From JAJRZL01 sp964557855 (GTDB lineage Bacteria > Zixibacteria > MSB-5A5 > GN15 > FEB-12), in NCBI GenBank assembly GCA_964557855.1, contig CAZLBP010000009.1:1-64000 (forward strand): a stretch of 64,000 nt of DNA, read 5' to 3'. The number at the start of each line of letters is the position of its first letter. Within the stretch, counting starts at the first letter, position 1. The notes under the pieces were generated by a model. It saw nothing but the letters and a program-made list of their open reading frames with translations, was not told where the DNA came from and did no database searches. This document shows positions 35,151-44,564 of this stretch, piece after piece. The translations under genes and the position numbers were made by a program.

Positions 35151-36308
35151 ATGAATCAACGAGATTCCAATAACCACGACGCCGTCAAAATCATCGGCAT
35201 TGATTTCACCGAGCCGTTTGATCTGAAAACCTTCTCCGGCTCCAGTTACCATATTTGGACTACCCTGAAAGAGCGGGGCGCTTTGGTCGACGCCTTCACA
35301 CCGCGCCCCTCCGGCACGATCGTTAACTTGTATAAACTGCTCAGCTTTCAGCCGGGTCAGCGGAAGTGGCGCGCGAACTGGCGAAGGAGCGTAGCGTTTC
35401 GAAAGCTCCTGTCAAGTCGAGCCGAAAGGATAATCAGAGACTTCACGCACAAGGACTTCAACGCCACACTGCAGATCGGAGCCTACTACAACATCGCCGA
35501 CGCCTGGTCGGGTTGCAAAACCCTGCTGGCCGATAACAACTGCGCCATAACCCAGAAAACGAACATCACGTTTCGGTCTTCTGACAAGGCCTTTCGCCGG
35601 CAGTTTGAATTCGAGAAGGACGTCTATCGATCGATGGACAGGATATTCGCCTTCAGCTCGTTTCTGGCCGATTCATTCGTGGAGGACTTCGGCTGCGATA
35701 GTAAGAAGGTTGAAGTTGTGCATGCCGGCATCAACATCGACGAAAGTCTCCTGTCGGCGCCGGACAAGGACTATAACTCGAAAATCGTTCTATTCTCCGC
35801 CTTCGATTTCGAGAACAAAGGTGGACAGGTCCTTCTTAAAGCATTCGAGCACGTAATCAGGGAAGTACCGGACGCGAGACTGGTGCTGCTGGGCCCTGCA
35901 CCTCGTTCTTTTCCCGACTCTGTCACCAATCACGGCCCGCTGTCTAAATCGGACCCGGCGCACATGGCCATTATGTCGCAGAGCTTCAAGACGGCCTCCG
36001 TATTCGTTCACCCGACCCTGGCTGATGCTTTTCCCAATGTCATCCGCGAAGCTATGGCGGCCCGGCTACCCTGTATCGCCAGCCGTCTCTGCGGGATACC
36101 GGACATGGTCGAGGATGGCGTGACAGGTTTTCTCGTGCCGCTGAACGACGCGAACGCTCTGGCTGAAAAGTTGATCGTTTTGCTGCAGGATCCGGATCGG
36201 TGCCGCCGGATGGGAGAAGCCGGCTACCGGAAATACCGCAATCAATTCACCTGGGGTACCGTCTCCGATAAGATCGTTGCCTCAATTTCGAAAGTACTGT
36301 CCGGCTGA
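35151..36308 (+). CDS. Glycosyltransferase family 4
   Basis: A 385-residue GT-B enzyme, fourth of four. The N-terminal domain is less typical than in its neighbours (ITFRSSDKAFRRQFEFEKDV, FAFSSFLADSFVEDFG), but VVHAGINIDESLL and HPTLADAFPNVIREAMAAR are clear GT4 motifs. It is the last gene of the rightward run before the leftward SGNH paralogue, whose end lies only 18 bases away. Confidence 0.9.
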   Translation: MNQRDSNNHDAVKIIGIDFTEPFDLKTFSGSSYHIWTTLKERGALVDAFTPRPSGTIVNLYKLLSFQPGQRKWRANWRRSVAFRKLLSSRAERIIRDFTHKDFNATLQIGAYYNIADAWSGCKTLLADNNCAITQKTNITFRSSDKAFRRQFEFEKDVYRSMDRIFAFSSFLADSFVEDFGCDSKKVEVVHAGINIDESLLSAPDKDYNSKIVLFSAFDFENKGGQVLLKAFEHVIREVPDARLVLLGPAPRSFPDSVTNHGPLSKSDPAHMAIMSQSFKTASVFVHPTLADAFPNVIREAMAARLPCIASRLCGIPDMVEDGVTGFLVPLNDANALAEKLIVLLQDPDRCRRMGEAGYRKYRNQFTWGTVSDKIVASISKVLSG

Positions 36309-36326
36309 GTTGCACTGAATTGTCCA

Positions 36327-37145
36327 TCATCGGAGACTGACAACATCCTTCAGTGTCTCCTTTACCGCACCCGTAAGTATGGCATACCCGTCTTCATTCG
36401 GCTCGATGTCGCTGACGGACAGACGTTCCGGCAACAAACCGTGCTCGTCCGCCAGCAACTGATAATAATCGATACACTGGACCGCATTATCGATACAGTA
36501 TGCCCGGAGCCACCCGTTGTATTTCAACAGGCTGTCGTTCACCGAATACGTCTCGTATTCCAGATGACTGCGCGGCGGAATGACCGTCGTCAGAATCGGC
36601 TCCACGTTGTTGACTCGAGCCAGCATCGTCAGCATCGTGATGTAGTCTTTGATTTCTTCCAGCCCGTATTGAGGCCGGAAATTGTATGATGCCGCTTCTA
36701 TTACAACCACCTCCGGGCTCAGGTCGATTACATCGGGCATGAACCGCAGCACGAGTCCATAGGCTACCTGCCCGGACATCCCACGGTTGATCGTCTCGAA
36801 GCCGGGAAATGACTGTTGCAGGTCCCAACTTTCGGTCAACTGCGAGCCGATGAACACGACCCGCCCCGGAACCAACGTATCCGACTGCAGCTCGGTATTC
36901 TCCCGCTCGTAAACCGAGCGCCCGGAAAATTCTTCCACAACATGGGTATACTTATCAAGAAAATGATTGATATGGGCCCGATATTCGAGCGCCTTGTACC
37001 CGACGTAAACAACGGCCAGATTGCCGATCAACGACAGAGTAAGGACTATTTTGCCGACTTTGCTCACAGTTTTGAACGAATCCCAATTCCCGGGTATACC
37101 GGGTTTTCTATTCTCCCATGATAAGGCGAATTGAGGAGATATCAT
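36327..37145 (-). CDS. SGNH-fold membrane protein lacking catalytic Ser and His
   Basis: A 272-residue protein with one transmembrane helix near 34-52 (VLTLSLIGNLAVVYVGYKA). It aligns along its length with the SGNH hydrolase at 25831-26592: VVFIGSQLTESWDLQQSFPG matches block I, ETINRGMSGQ block II, and EPNEDGYAIL the C-terminal block. The residue matching nucleophile Ser81 is Gln, and that matching His228 is Glu248, so a normal hydrolase triad is absent. It may bind ligand or act as a scaffold, or use a shifted residue. It is the only leftward gene within the cluster. The start is uncertain; a GTG at residue 27 is an alternative. Confidence 0.75.
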   Translation of the reverse strand: MISPQFALSWENRKPGIPGNWDSFKTVSKVGKIVLTLSLIGNLAVVYVGYKALEYRAHINHFLDKYTHVVEEFSGRSVYERENTELQSDTLVPGRVVFIGSQLTESWDLQQSFPGFETINRGMSGQVAYGLVLRFMPDVIDLSPEVVVIEAASYNFRPQYGLEEIKDYITMLTMLARVNNVEPILTTVIPPRSHLEYETYSVNDSLLKYNGWLRAYCIDNAVQCIDYYQLLADEHGLLPERLSVSDIEPNEDGYAILTGAVKETLKDVVSLR

Positions 37146-37490
37146 AGAGAAACGCGTGTGTTCAGAAACTGACGATTGTTCATTTCCTGCAATCCGGGTA
37201 ACTCACTTTGATGCAACATGTTAGCATCCTCGGTACGATTTCTCCGATCAGAACTTCGGAACAACCTGCCCCTGGACTCGTTTTTGATTGATTAACAGCC
37301 TGTCATGCAACAAGATAGGGTGGTCAATATGTGACTGGCGCGGCAAACGAATTGCAGGTACTTATCTGATGTTGAGTTGTTTAACTTTACAAGTGGTTTT
37401 AACCCCCGTATTTTCGCCCGAAATGCACCGAGTACAACATGCTTCGCGGAACATCGAAACATACACGAGAGAGGACAAAGACATACATAG
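37146..37490. other. Divergent intergenic region within the cluster
   Basis: The gap separates the leftward SGNH-fold gene from the rightward deacetylase-like gene. It is AT-rich compared with the genes and contains the candidate promoter at 37386-37414. No hairpin of the dispersed family and no coding frame with family character is seen. Confidence 0.5.
37386..37414 (+). promoter_or_regulatory. Candidate promoter of the deacetylase-like operon
   Basis: TTTACA (37386-37391) and TATTTT (37409-37414) are spaced by 17 bases, about 75 bases upstream of the ATG at 37491. Confidence 0.35.
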
Positions 37491-38660
37491 ATGACTCTGA
37501 AGAAAATCATACTGCTGGTCCTGATCCTGATCCTTTTGGCCGGAGGCTGGCTCATTTACCGCTTCAGTGAGCGAAACTACCAGATCTGGTTGAGCGACTA
37601 CCTATTCAATTCTCCCACGTTTTCCGGCAACGAAGAAACGACGGACATCATTTTCGTTGTGGTCGACCACTGGGAACCGGCCGGCAATATCGAAGCCGTC
37701 AATACGTGGATGAAGAGCTATCGTGAGCTGGCGGACCGACACATTGACTATGACGGCGTCAAGCTCCAGCACTCGTTCTATTACCCCATCGAGCAGTTCC
37801 GGGGATATGAAGTGGACAGCCTGGTACGCCTCTGCCGCGAAGGGTACGGCGAAATCGAGGTACATCTTCATCACATGGACGACACGGAGCAGTCCTTGCG
37901 AAAGCTCTTCACCGACGGAATTGACTCTTTGCGGGCGCATGGCGCTCTTCTCACAGAAGACAGCTCGGTGTATTTCAGTTTCATTCACGGTAACTGGGCG
38001 CTGGATAATTCGCGATCGGACCGCAATTTCTGCGGCGTCAATAATGAAATCAGTATCCTTCTGGAACTGGGCTGCTACGGCGATTTTACGTTCCCGGCTC
38101 TGGGACAGACGGCACAGCCGTCGCTGGTGAACAAGATATACTATGCAACCGATGACCCCGAGCGGCCGAAGTCACATGACGAAGGTGAAATCAGCACGGT
38201 GGGCATGAACACCACGGAATCACAGTTGATGATCATGGAGGGCCCGATGATGATCAACTGGTCGGACTGGCGTTTCAAGACCCACCCGACTTTCGATGAC
38301 GGCAATCTCTATGACGATGTGCCCACGTCGTTCGAGCGATTTGAACTGTGGGTCGACGCCAATGTCCATGTCCGGGGCCGACCGGAGTGGATATTCGTCA
38401 GGCCGTTTACGCACGGCTGTTACCGCTTGCGCGAAGCCTACGACGATGTTCTGGGGGCCAGAATAGACAAAATGCTGACGGAAGCGGAAGAAAAGTACAA
38501 TGACGGGGAAAAATACCGATTACATTATATGACGGCCAGAGAGGCCTATAATGTAATCAAAGCGGCCGAGGCCGGGTTGACCGGTAACCCAAATGACTAT
38601 CGGGATTTCATCTTACCCGCATACGTCTATCCGGCTCCGGCCAGCGAAGAGGAGGAATGA
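37491..38660 (+). CDS. Membrane-anchored polysaccharide-deacetylase-like protein
   Basis: A 389-residue protein with an N-terminal anchor (residues 5-23, KIILLVLILILLAGGWLIY) and a large domain outside the membrane. It has features of the NodB/CE4 superfamily: the first strand ends IIFVVVDHWEP, a metal-type cluster EVHLHHMDD follows, then FIHGNWALDNS and GCYGDFTFPA. Such enzymes remove N- or O-acetyl groups from sugars with a metal ion. The family match is by motif and is not certain. It is translationally coupled to the large surface protein (ATGATG overlap), so both probably act on the same glycan or in the same assembly. Confidence 0.7.
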   Translation: MTLKKIILLVLILILLAGGWLIYRFSERNYQIWLSDYLFNSPTFSGNEETTDIIFVVVDHWEPAGNIEAVNTWMKSYRELADRHIDYDGVKLQHSFYYPIEQFRGYEVDSLVRLCREGYGEIEVHLHHMDDTEQSLRKLFTDGIDSLRAHGALLTEDSSVYFSFIHGNWALDNSRSDRNFCGVNNEISILLELGCYGDFTFPALGQTAQPSLVNKIYYATDDPERPKSHDEGEISTVGMNTTESQLMIMEGPMMINWSDWRFKTHPTFDDGNLYDDVPTSFERFELWVDANVHVRGRPEWIFVRPFTHGCYRLREAYDDVLGARIDKMLTEAEEKYNDGEKYRLHYMTAREAYNVIKAAEAGLTGNPNDYRDFILPAYVYPAPASEEEE

Positions 38661-41600
38661 TGCGAGGTACAGCATTAAGGGGAATTTCAAGGGCATGGAG
38701 AACTATTCTCCAGATCTGGGTTTTCTTATTGGCAGCGTCCGCAGTACATGCTGCTACACACACGATTTCGTCTCTGCCGTATACGGCGTCGCAGACCGGC
38801 GTTAACTATAGTGAGACGCTCTACGTCGCGGGCACCCACCTGTCATCAGCCACGAACGGCATCAGAATCACCGGTCACGACATTGTGCTCATGCTCGGTG
38901 GGGATACCATCAGCTTCGGCACCGGCAACGGTAATGGTCATTATGGTATTCAGACCTGGGGTGACGGCGCCAATGGCAGCTACAACATCAAGATCGTCGG
39001 CGGCACAATTCTGCACCACCCGTCCGACACCACCGTCGAATGGAACCGCTGCCTGCAGTTCGCCGGGGCCAAGAACTACCTGATCGAGAACACCGATCTG
39101 ATTGTCAAAGGTTTCAACGGCAGTTGTATCGGTGTGCTGTCGGGATCGTATCGCAACTGTAACGTCGAGTTCAGCGGCGGTCGCTGGACCAGTGAAGTCA
39201 CGGCGTACGACAGCCGCTGTAACTACGACGGCATCTGCGCCAGTTTCGGCGTGTTGGCCTCCAGCGGCTATGATTATCACTGGAAAATCCACGATGTCGT
39301 CATCACCCAAACCCCCGGGCAGGGTATCAGTCTGGGTGGCCTGAGTTATATCTATGATTGTTCCATTACGGTCGATGCCCGCAACGACTTCTATACCTAT
39401 TACTCCGGTAACGTGTGCGCCTCGGCCGCGAACTCATTCGCGGTCATTGCCAGCGAACTGCTGGCTGGAAGTGAGCTGTACAACAACGTCATTCTGGCGG
39501 GAGAAAACTATCAGGGGTGCGATGGCGGCTTCCTGTTACAGGTTTCCAAGGGAACCCCCTTTAATCATATCAAGGTACATGACAATTACATCAGCATTCA
39601 CCGTGGTGAAGACGCCCACTACGGCCCGATGAATCCCAAGGGGATCAAGTCCCGCTACCACAACCGTCACGTTGACATCTACAATAATGAAATCTACATT
39701 TACGTCGGCGATACCACCCGCTCGGCCTACGGGCCCAACGGTATCGGAATCGAGACGATTACCCGTTTCGATTCGGGCTCCGACTGGGTCGATGGCCGCG
39801 TGCCGGACAGCTTCATCGTAATCGAGAACAACTACGTTGAAATGATCGCCCTCAATTCGGAGATCGATGAAGTCCAGTGTACCCGTATCGTGGCTCCGGA
39901 AGATCCCTCGGTCTATCTCTGGGATCAGGCCGGCATGGTCTGGCGCAATAATCACCTGGTCACGCCGCTCTGGGCACACCATTTCGGCGGTTACGACGGC
40001 GACGCACAGAACGTAACAGTCATTGGAGATACCATCGAATTCTCCAATTCCCCGTGGGGAAGCAGTAACAAGTGTTCCTTCTTTCTGGGATATGCCTATG
40101 ACGGCCGGGGCAACAAAGCGCTTGACTGTTTCTTCATGAACGGCGCAATGGACACCAGTATCGGCTTCATGCACAGCAGCGGCGAACATTCTATTGCCCT
40201 GCAGAGGACACTGCCCGTTAGAGTAATGGGCAATAACGGCTGTCCCGTCAGCAATGCCCAGGTAACAGTGGTCAATAACTACGGTCGCACCATTCTGTCT
40301 CAAACGACCAACTCGAGCGGCCGGGTCTCCGGAGCGGTCACGTATTGGTATGAAGCTGAGGACGGCTCCGACTCCACGAACTACAACAACTTCCAGATTA
40401 CCGCCAGCTTGGGCGGCGACTCTAAAATACAAAACGTCACGGTAAACTCGCAGACTCTTGAACAGACACTCACTCTGGATAATACCGCCGGCAACTGTGG
40501 CGGCGCGGACGTTACTCCTCCGGGAGCTATCACCAATTTGGCCGTCACGCCCACCGGCACGTCCAGCCTGGAGCTGACCTGGACCGCTCCCGGGGATGAC
40601 GGGTACAGCGGTACGGCAGACCATTACGTCATCAAGTACTCGACAGGCAACATCACAGAGGGCACTTTCCACCTGGCGACAACCGCCGCCAGCCCTCCCG
40701 CTCCTCTTTCGGCCGGTACCGGACAAAGCTATACGCTCAACGGCCTGTTCGCCGATCAGACGTACTATGTGGCCATCAAGACCTATGATGAGGAAAACAA
40801 CGCCTCCAACATCTCGAACGTACCCAGTGCCACGACGGAAAGCGGTGGGGTCACGATACCCGTACCCACACCCACCGGTACGGCGATAGACACGATCAAT
40901 GCCTCCGTGACGGTGACCTGCAATCAGGTCTCGTCTTCCGTTCCCGTGTTCTACCAGTTTGCTCTGGACGATGGCCCGGCGTTTCCTTCGCCGACTTTTC
41001 AAACCGGACAAACGGGAGGCGGCACCGCTTGGTCCATCTATACCGGTCTTCAAGAACAGCCGTATTACTGGCGCTGCCGCGCTATAGCCACCAATCTCGC
41101 CGACACCAGCGGTTGGTCGAACACCCAGAGTTTCACCTACAGTTCCGGTGGCGGCGGAAGCAACAATCCTCCCACCGCTCCCACCCCGGTTTCTCCGGCT
41201 GAAGGAGATACCGTAACGTCCAATCCTATCACTCTCAGCGTGGCCAACGCCACCGATCCCGACGGTGACCCCCTTCGCTACAACTTCCAAATCAGCACCG
41301 ACTCGGGATTCAACAATATCTCAGCCTCACTCTTCGATATTGCCGAAGATCCGGGGCAAACATCGGCGCTATTTTCCTCGTTTAATCCGACTCCCGGCCA
41401 GCGCTATTGGTGGCGAAGTTACGTGTTTGACGGCCAGGTCAATTCGGATTATTCAACGTATGTATCTTTTGTCTACTATAGTATCGTCACGGGTCACGAA
41501 TGTGAGACACCGCCCGGCTATCCCGACTTGATTGCTCCTGCTATGGGTGCCGATGCCGGCAGTCAGACGCCCACACTCTGCATCGGCAATTCGCAACCGG

Positions 41601-43345
41601 CGCCGGGTTGCCCCGACCCGCAATCGTACAAGTTCGAAGTATTCTCGGATCCCAGCCTTAACAACCTGGTGGATTCCGGTACGGTGAACGAGACAACGGA
41701 CTCCACCTGCTTCTCGGTTACACCTCTTCTGGACCCGGGGCGCTACTATTGGTGGCGGGCGCAATGCTCCAACGGGACGGCCGTGTCAACCTGGGCCGGC
41801 ACGTTCTACTTCCATACACCGAACAATCCGCCCGAGTCCCCGACCCTGGTGTCTCCGGGCGACGATGATTCGGTGACGACGGCCAGACCGGATTTGTCGG
41901 CCAACAGCGTGTCCGACCCGGACGGCACGCCGCCGGCGTATCTGTTTGAAGTCTCGTCCGACGAGAGCTTCTCGACACTGGCTTCCAGCGGCCAGGTGCT
42001 CGGGGAAAGTGGCGTGGTGACATGGACCGTTGCCGATCCATTGACGAATAATACGCGGTTTTATTGGCGCGTGCGAGCCACCGACGGCATCGACTATTCC
42101 GCTTACAGCTCTACCCGAAGTTTTACGGTAGCCGTGGCCGGCAACACGCCCCCTTCCGTGCCGACGGTTCAGAGTCCGCCGGACGGCGCCACGGTCGATA
42201 CCGTGCATCCGACACTCATCGTTTTGAACGCGTTTGACGACGAGGGTGACCCTCTGACGTATGATTTCGAGCTTTATAACCAGGCAGCCGACACGCTGAT
42301 CGGCGGCGCCTACGGTATCAATGAAGATGTGACCGCTACCGGTTGGACCCTGCTCATGGCCCTCCAGGACAGCACCACGTACCGCTGGCGGGCGCGCTGT
42401 CACGATGGCCACGCCTACTCTTTATGGACTATATTATCCCAATTCACGGTTATTGTCGGCGCCGACGTCAATGAGCCGCCTTCCCTGCCGGTACACGTTT
42501 CTCCCGGAAACGGCAGTACGATTATTACCGCACCCATCGTCCTGCTCATCCAGAATTCAATTGACCCGGAGAGCGACCCGATTTCGTATGACTTCTGGAT
42601 CTACAGCGATTCACTTCTGAATGAAGTTGTCGAGACCAAATTCGATGTCGAGCAACAGGCCGGGGGACAGACTTTCATCACATTTGATTTTCTCCCAACC
42701 AGCGGCCACAACTACTGGTGGCGTGTGCGCGCCAAGGACGGTCAGAACACCACCGACTTCAGCGAAGCCACGTGGTTCCTGTACTGGAATCTCTCCACCG
42801 GTCAGGACGAATACACCGCCGGCGCCGCTGAACCCATTTCCGGCTCCACGGTATTGACGACCCAACCTTTACTCAAAGCCGCCAACATCGCCGTAACCGG
42901 GCAGAACTACTATTACTTCGAGGTGGCTGCTGATTCGACCTTCTTCAATATTGAATGCACCTCCCCGCCCATCCTGGAACAGACCGGTAACTACACAACC
43001 TGGCAGGTCGAAGACCCGCTCCGGAGCGGTCAGGAATATTATTGGCGTGTACACGCCAATGATTATGCATATTCGCCGGCATCGAAGTTCTTTGTCGATG
43101 AAGCCGTCTTCGCGTCTCCGAATCCCGTGCATCTGGGCGAGCTCGTCACGTTCCACCTGCCGGATCAGCCGAGCGATCTGCTTATCCAGACAGTGTCGGG
43201 TGAGACCGTTCTCATTCAGGAGTCCATAGCCAGCCTGTGGGAGTGGGATTTGCGCAACGCTTCCGGCCATCAGGTTTCGGTTGGTGTCTACCTGTGGTAC
43301 ATCACCGGTACATCAGCTAACGGGAAAATACTGGTAAAGCCGTAG
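38657..43345 (+). CDS. Giant exported beta-helix and FN3-type surface protein
   Basis: A 1562-residue exported protein. The signal peptide lies near 15-33 (ending LAASAVHAA). Residues about 35-510 form a right-handed beta-helix, the fold of many glycan lyases and tail spikes. A carboxypeptidase-regulatory-like segment follows (NGCPVSNAQVTVVNNYG), then an FN3 domain near 620-715. After that come six modules of about 108 residues, each opening like NNPPTAPTPVSPAEGDTV with an inner YWWRxxxxDG line. The last 80 residues (FASPNPVHLGELVTFHL to NGKILVKP) are a sorting-type domain. AGGAGGA supports the start. It may bind or cut the polysaccharide; no catalytic residues were identified. Confidence 0.82.
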   Translation: MMRGTALRGISRAWRTILQIWVFLLAASAVHAATHTISSLPYTASQTGVNYSETLYVAGTHLSSATNGIRITGHDIVLMLGGDTISFGTGNGNGHYGIQTWGDGANGSYNIKIVGGTILHHPSDTTVEWNRCLQFAGAKNYLIENTDLIVKGFNGSCIGVLSGSYRNCNVEFSGGRWTSEVTAYDSRCNYDGICASFGVLASSGYDYHWKIHDVVITQTPGQGISLGGLSYIYDCSITVDARNDFYTYYSGNVCASAANSFAVIASELLAGSELYNNVILAGENYQGCDGGFLLQVSKGTPFNHIKVHDNYISIHRGEDAHYGPMNPKGIKSRYHNRHVDIYNNEIYIYVGDTTRSAYGPNGIGIETITRFDSGSDWVDGRVPDSFIVIENNYVEMIALNSEIDEVQCTRIVAPEDPSVYLWDQAGMVWRNNHLVTPLWAHHFGGYDGDAQNVTVIGDTIEFSNSPWGSSNKCSFFLGYAYDGRGNKALDCFFMNGAMDTSIGFMHSSGEHSIALQRTLPVRVMGNNGCPVSNAQVTVVNNYGRTILSQTTNSSGRVSGAVTYWYEAEDGSDSTNYNNFQITASLGGDSKIQNVTVNSQTLEQTLTLDNTAGNCGGADVTPPGAITNLAVTPTGTSSLELTWTAPGDDGYSGTADHYVIKYSTGNITEGTFHLATTAASPPAPLSAGTGQSYTLNGLFADQTYYVAIKTYDEENNASNISNVPSATTESGGVTIPVPTPTGTAIDTINASVTVTCNQVSSSVPVFYQFALDDGPAFPSPTFQTGQTGGGTAWSIYTGLQEQPYYWRCRAIATNLADTSGWSNTQSFTYSSGGGGSNNPPTAPTPVSPAEGDTVTSNPITLSVANATDPDGDPLRYNFQISTDSGFNNISASLFDIAEDPGQTSALFSSFNPTPGQRYWWRSYVFDGQVNSDYSTYVSFVYYSIVTGHECETPPGYPDLIAPAMGADAGSQTPTLCIGNSQPAPGCPDPQSYKFEVFSDPSLNNLVDSGTVNETTDSTCFSVTPLLDPGRYYWWRAQCSNGTAVSTWAGTFYFHTPNNPPESPTLVSPGDDDSVTTARPDLSANSVSDPDGTPPAYLFEVSSDESFSTLASSGQVLGESGVVTWTVADPLTNNTRFYWRVRATDGIDYSAYSSTRSFTVAVAGNTPPSVPTVQSPPDGATVDTVHPTLIVLNAFDDEGDPLTYDFELYNQAADTLIGGAYGINEDVTATGWTLLMALQDSTTYRWRARCHDGHAYSLWTILSQFTVIVGADVNEPPSLPVHVSPGNGSTIITAPIVLLIQNSIDPESDPISYDFWIYSDSLLNEVVETKFDVEQQAGGQTFITFDFLPTSGHNYWWRVRAKDGQNTTDFSEATWFLYWNLSTGQDEYTAGAAEPISGSTVLTTQPLLKAANIAVTGQNYYYFEVAADSTFFNIECTSPPILEQTGNYTTWQVEDPLRSGQEYYWRVHANDYAYSPASKFFVDEAVFASPNPVHLGELVTFHLPDQPSDLLIQTVSGETVLIQESIASLWEWDLRNASGHQVSVGVYLWYITGTSANGKILVKP

Positions 43346-43406
43346 TTTTAGTCAAAGTACATGACCTGGCCGTTCTACGATAGTAGTCCGCGCCCCTTCA
43401 GATTTT

Positions 43407-43449
43407 GCGACAGGTCCTGATTCCGCGAAGCGGAATTATGACCTGTCGC
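43407..43449. repeat. Dispersed palindrome, GCGACAGGTC type
   Basis: The ten-base arms GCGACAGGTC/GACCTGTCGC and an inner stem ATTCCGC/GCGGAAT form a near-perfect cruciform. The right flank (CTTCGTTCGGAAAC) resembles the CTCGTTGGGAA flank of other copies. It lies between the convergent ends of the surface-protein and NAD synthetase genes. Confidence 0.88.
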
Positions 43450-43471
43450 TCTTCGTTCGGAAACGCTTCCT

Positions 43472-44443
43472 CTATCCGATCTCCAGCGGGTTCATTCTTA
43501 AGTACTCGGTAGCCTCAATCTTGCGCCTAATGCCGCTGTATCCGCGCTTAACCTGCTCTGCCGTCAGGTTCAGAACCTCGGCGACCTTCTCCGGCGGGAT
43601 ATCGTGCTCCAGACCATACCACAGCATATCCATCCGATAGAAATCCAGACCGAAGAAGAATTCCTCCTGCGTTACTTCCGAGGAGTACGTATCAGTAGTC
43701 GGCGGTCGTTTGACGATCGTATCCGGAATCCCCAGGGCGTCGGCGAGTTGATAGACCTGGATTTTGTACAGATGAGCAATCGGCTTGAGATCTGTGCCGC
43801 CGTCGCCCCATTTGACAAAGAATCCCTGCATATGTTCGTCCTTGTTGCCCGTTCCGACAACAGCGCGGTTCAGTCGCTCCGCATGATAATACAGGGTCGC
43901 CATCCGCAACCGCTGTTTCAAGTTAGAGGCGGCTACAACTTGAAGGTACGCATGGAGCGGCATCCGTTGAGATTTTGTCCGGCCGTCAGGATCTTCAATC
44001 GTCAGCGTGAAGTAGTTGAAGGAATCTTCGTCGAGGATACTGGCCGGGTTGGCTATTTTGCATTTATAGGACGGATTGTATTCGGGGAATACGGTCTTGA
44101 TGGCTTCATCGCGCCGACGGTAACAACCCATGCCATCCAAACCACCGGTGATTTCCTCAACGATAACATCGAAGCCGAACTCCGCCGCCAGGGTCTCGGC
44201 CAATTGCCGGCTTTCCGAGGCCGAGTCTTTCTCCGGCATTATCACCCCCAGCACACGCTTGGGACCGAGTGCTCGGCAGCAAAGTCCGGCCACTACCGAC
44301 GAATCAATCCCGCCTGAGACGCCGATTACCGCACCTCTCTTTTTCAGTACCTGACCTATTTGCCTAGAAATGGCAGCACACAACTCTTCAACGATAGCTT
44401 CGGCGTCGATTTTCAGAATGTCCTTATGATACTCTACAGTCAT
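43472..44443 (-). CDS. nadE: NAD synthetase family protein
   Basis: A 323-residue enzyme of the ATP-pyrophosphatase class. The loop AVIGVSGGIDSSVVAGL binds ATP. Later motifs are GTGNKDEHMQGFFVKWGDGG and KPIAHLYKIQVYQLADALG. It makes NAD from deamido-NAD; no glutaminase or nitrilase domain is present, so it would use ammonia directly. It is longer than the ammonia-dependent NadE norm of about 275 residues and has an insert near 110-165 (FPEYNPSYKCKIANPASIL). NadE-like proteins also occur in surface-polysaccharide loci, so a sugar-amidating role is an alternative given its position. GGAGAAAGG gives a good start. Confidence 0.85.
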   Translation of the reverse strand: MTVEYHKDILKIDAEAIVEELCAAISRQIGQVLKKRGAVIGVSGGIDSSVVAGLCCRALGPKRVLGVIMPEKDSASESRQLAETLAAEFGFDVIVEEITGGLDGMGCYRRRDEAIKTVFPEYNPSYKCKIANPASILDEDSFNYFTLTIEDPDGRTKSQRMPLHAYLQVVAASNLKQRLRMATLYYHAERLNRAVVGTGNKDEHMQGFFVKWGDGGTDLKPIAHLYKIQVYQLADALGIPDTIVKRPPTTDTYSSEVTQEEFFFGLDFYRMDMLWYGLEHDIPPEKVAEVLNLTAEQVKRGYSGIRRKIEATEYLRMNPLEIG

Positions 44444-44564
44444 CTATAGCCTTTCTCCAGAAACTCCTGTTCGATACTAGTGAATTCGGAAATCTATCGG
44501 AAACACCTTAGTTTCCCAAGCGCGACCTGTGACTCGTTGCACGCCGTTCCGTGGCTACTCCACC

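Noticed and set aside
39536..41290. 584-codon minus-strand frame inside the giant surface-protein gene
   Set aside because: The plus-strand protein has coherent repeats, signal peptide and ribosome-binding site; the minus frame is low-complexity shadow.
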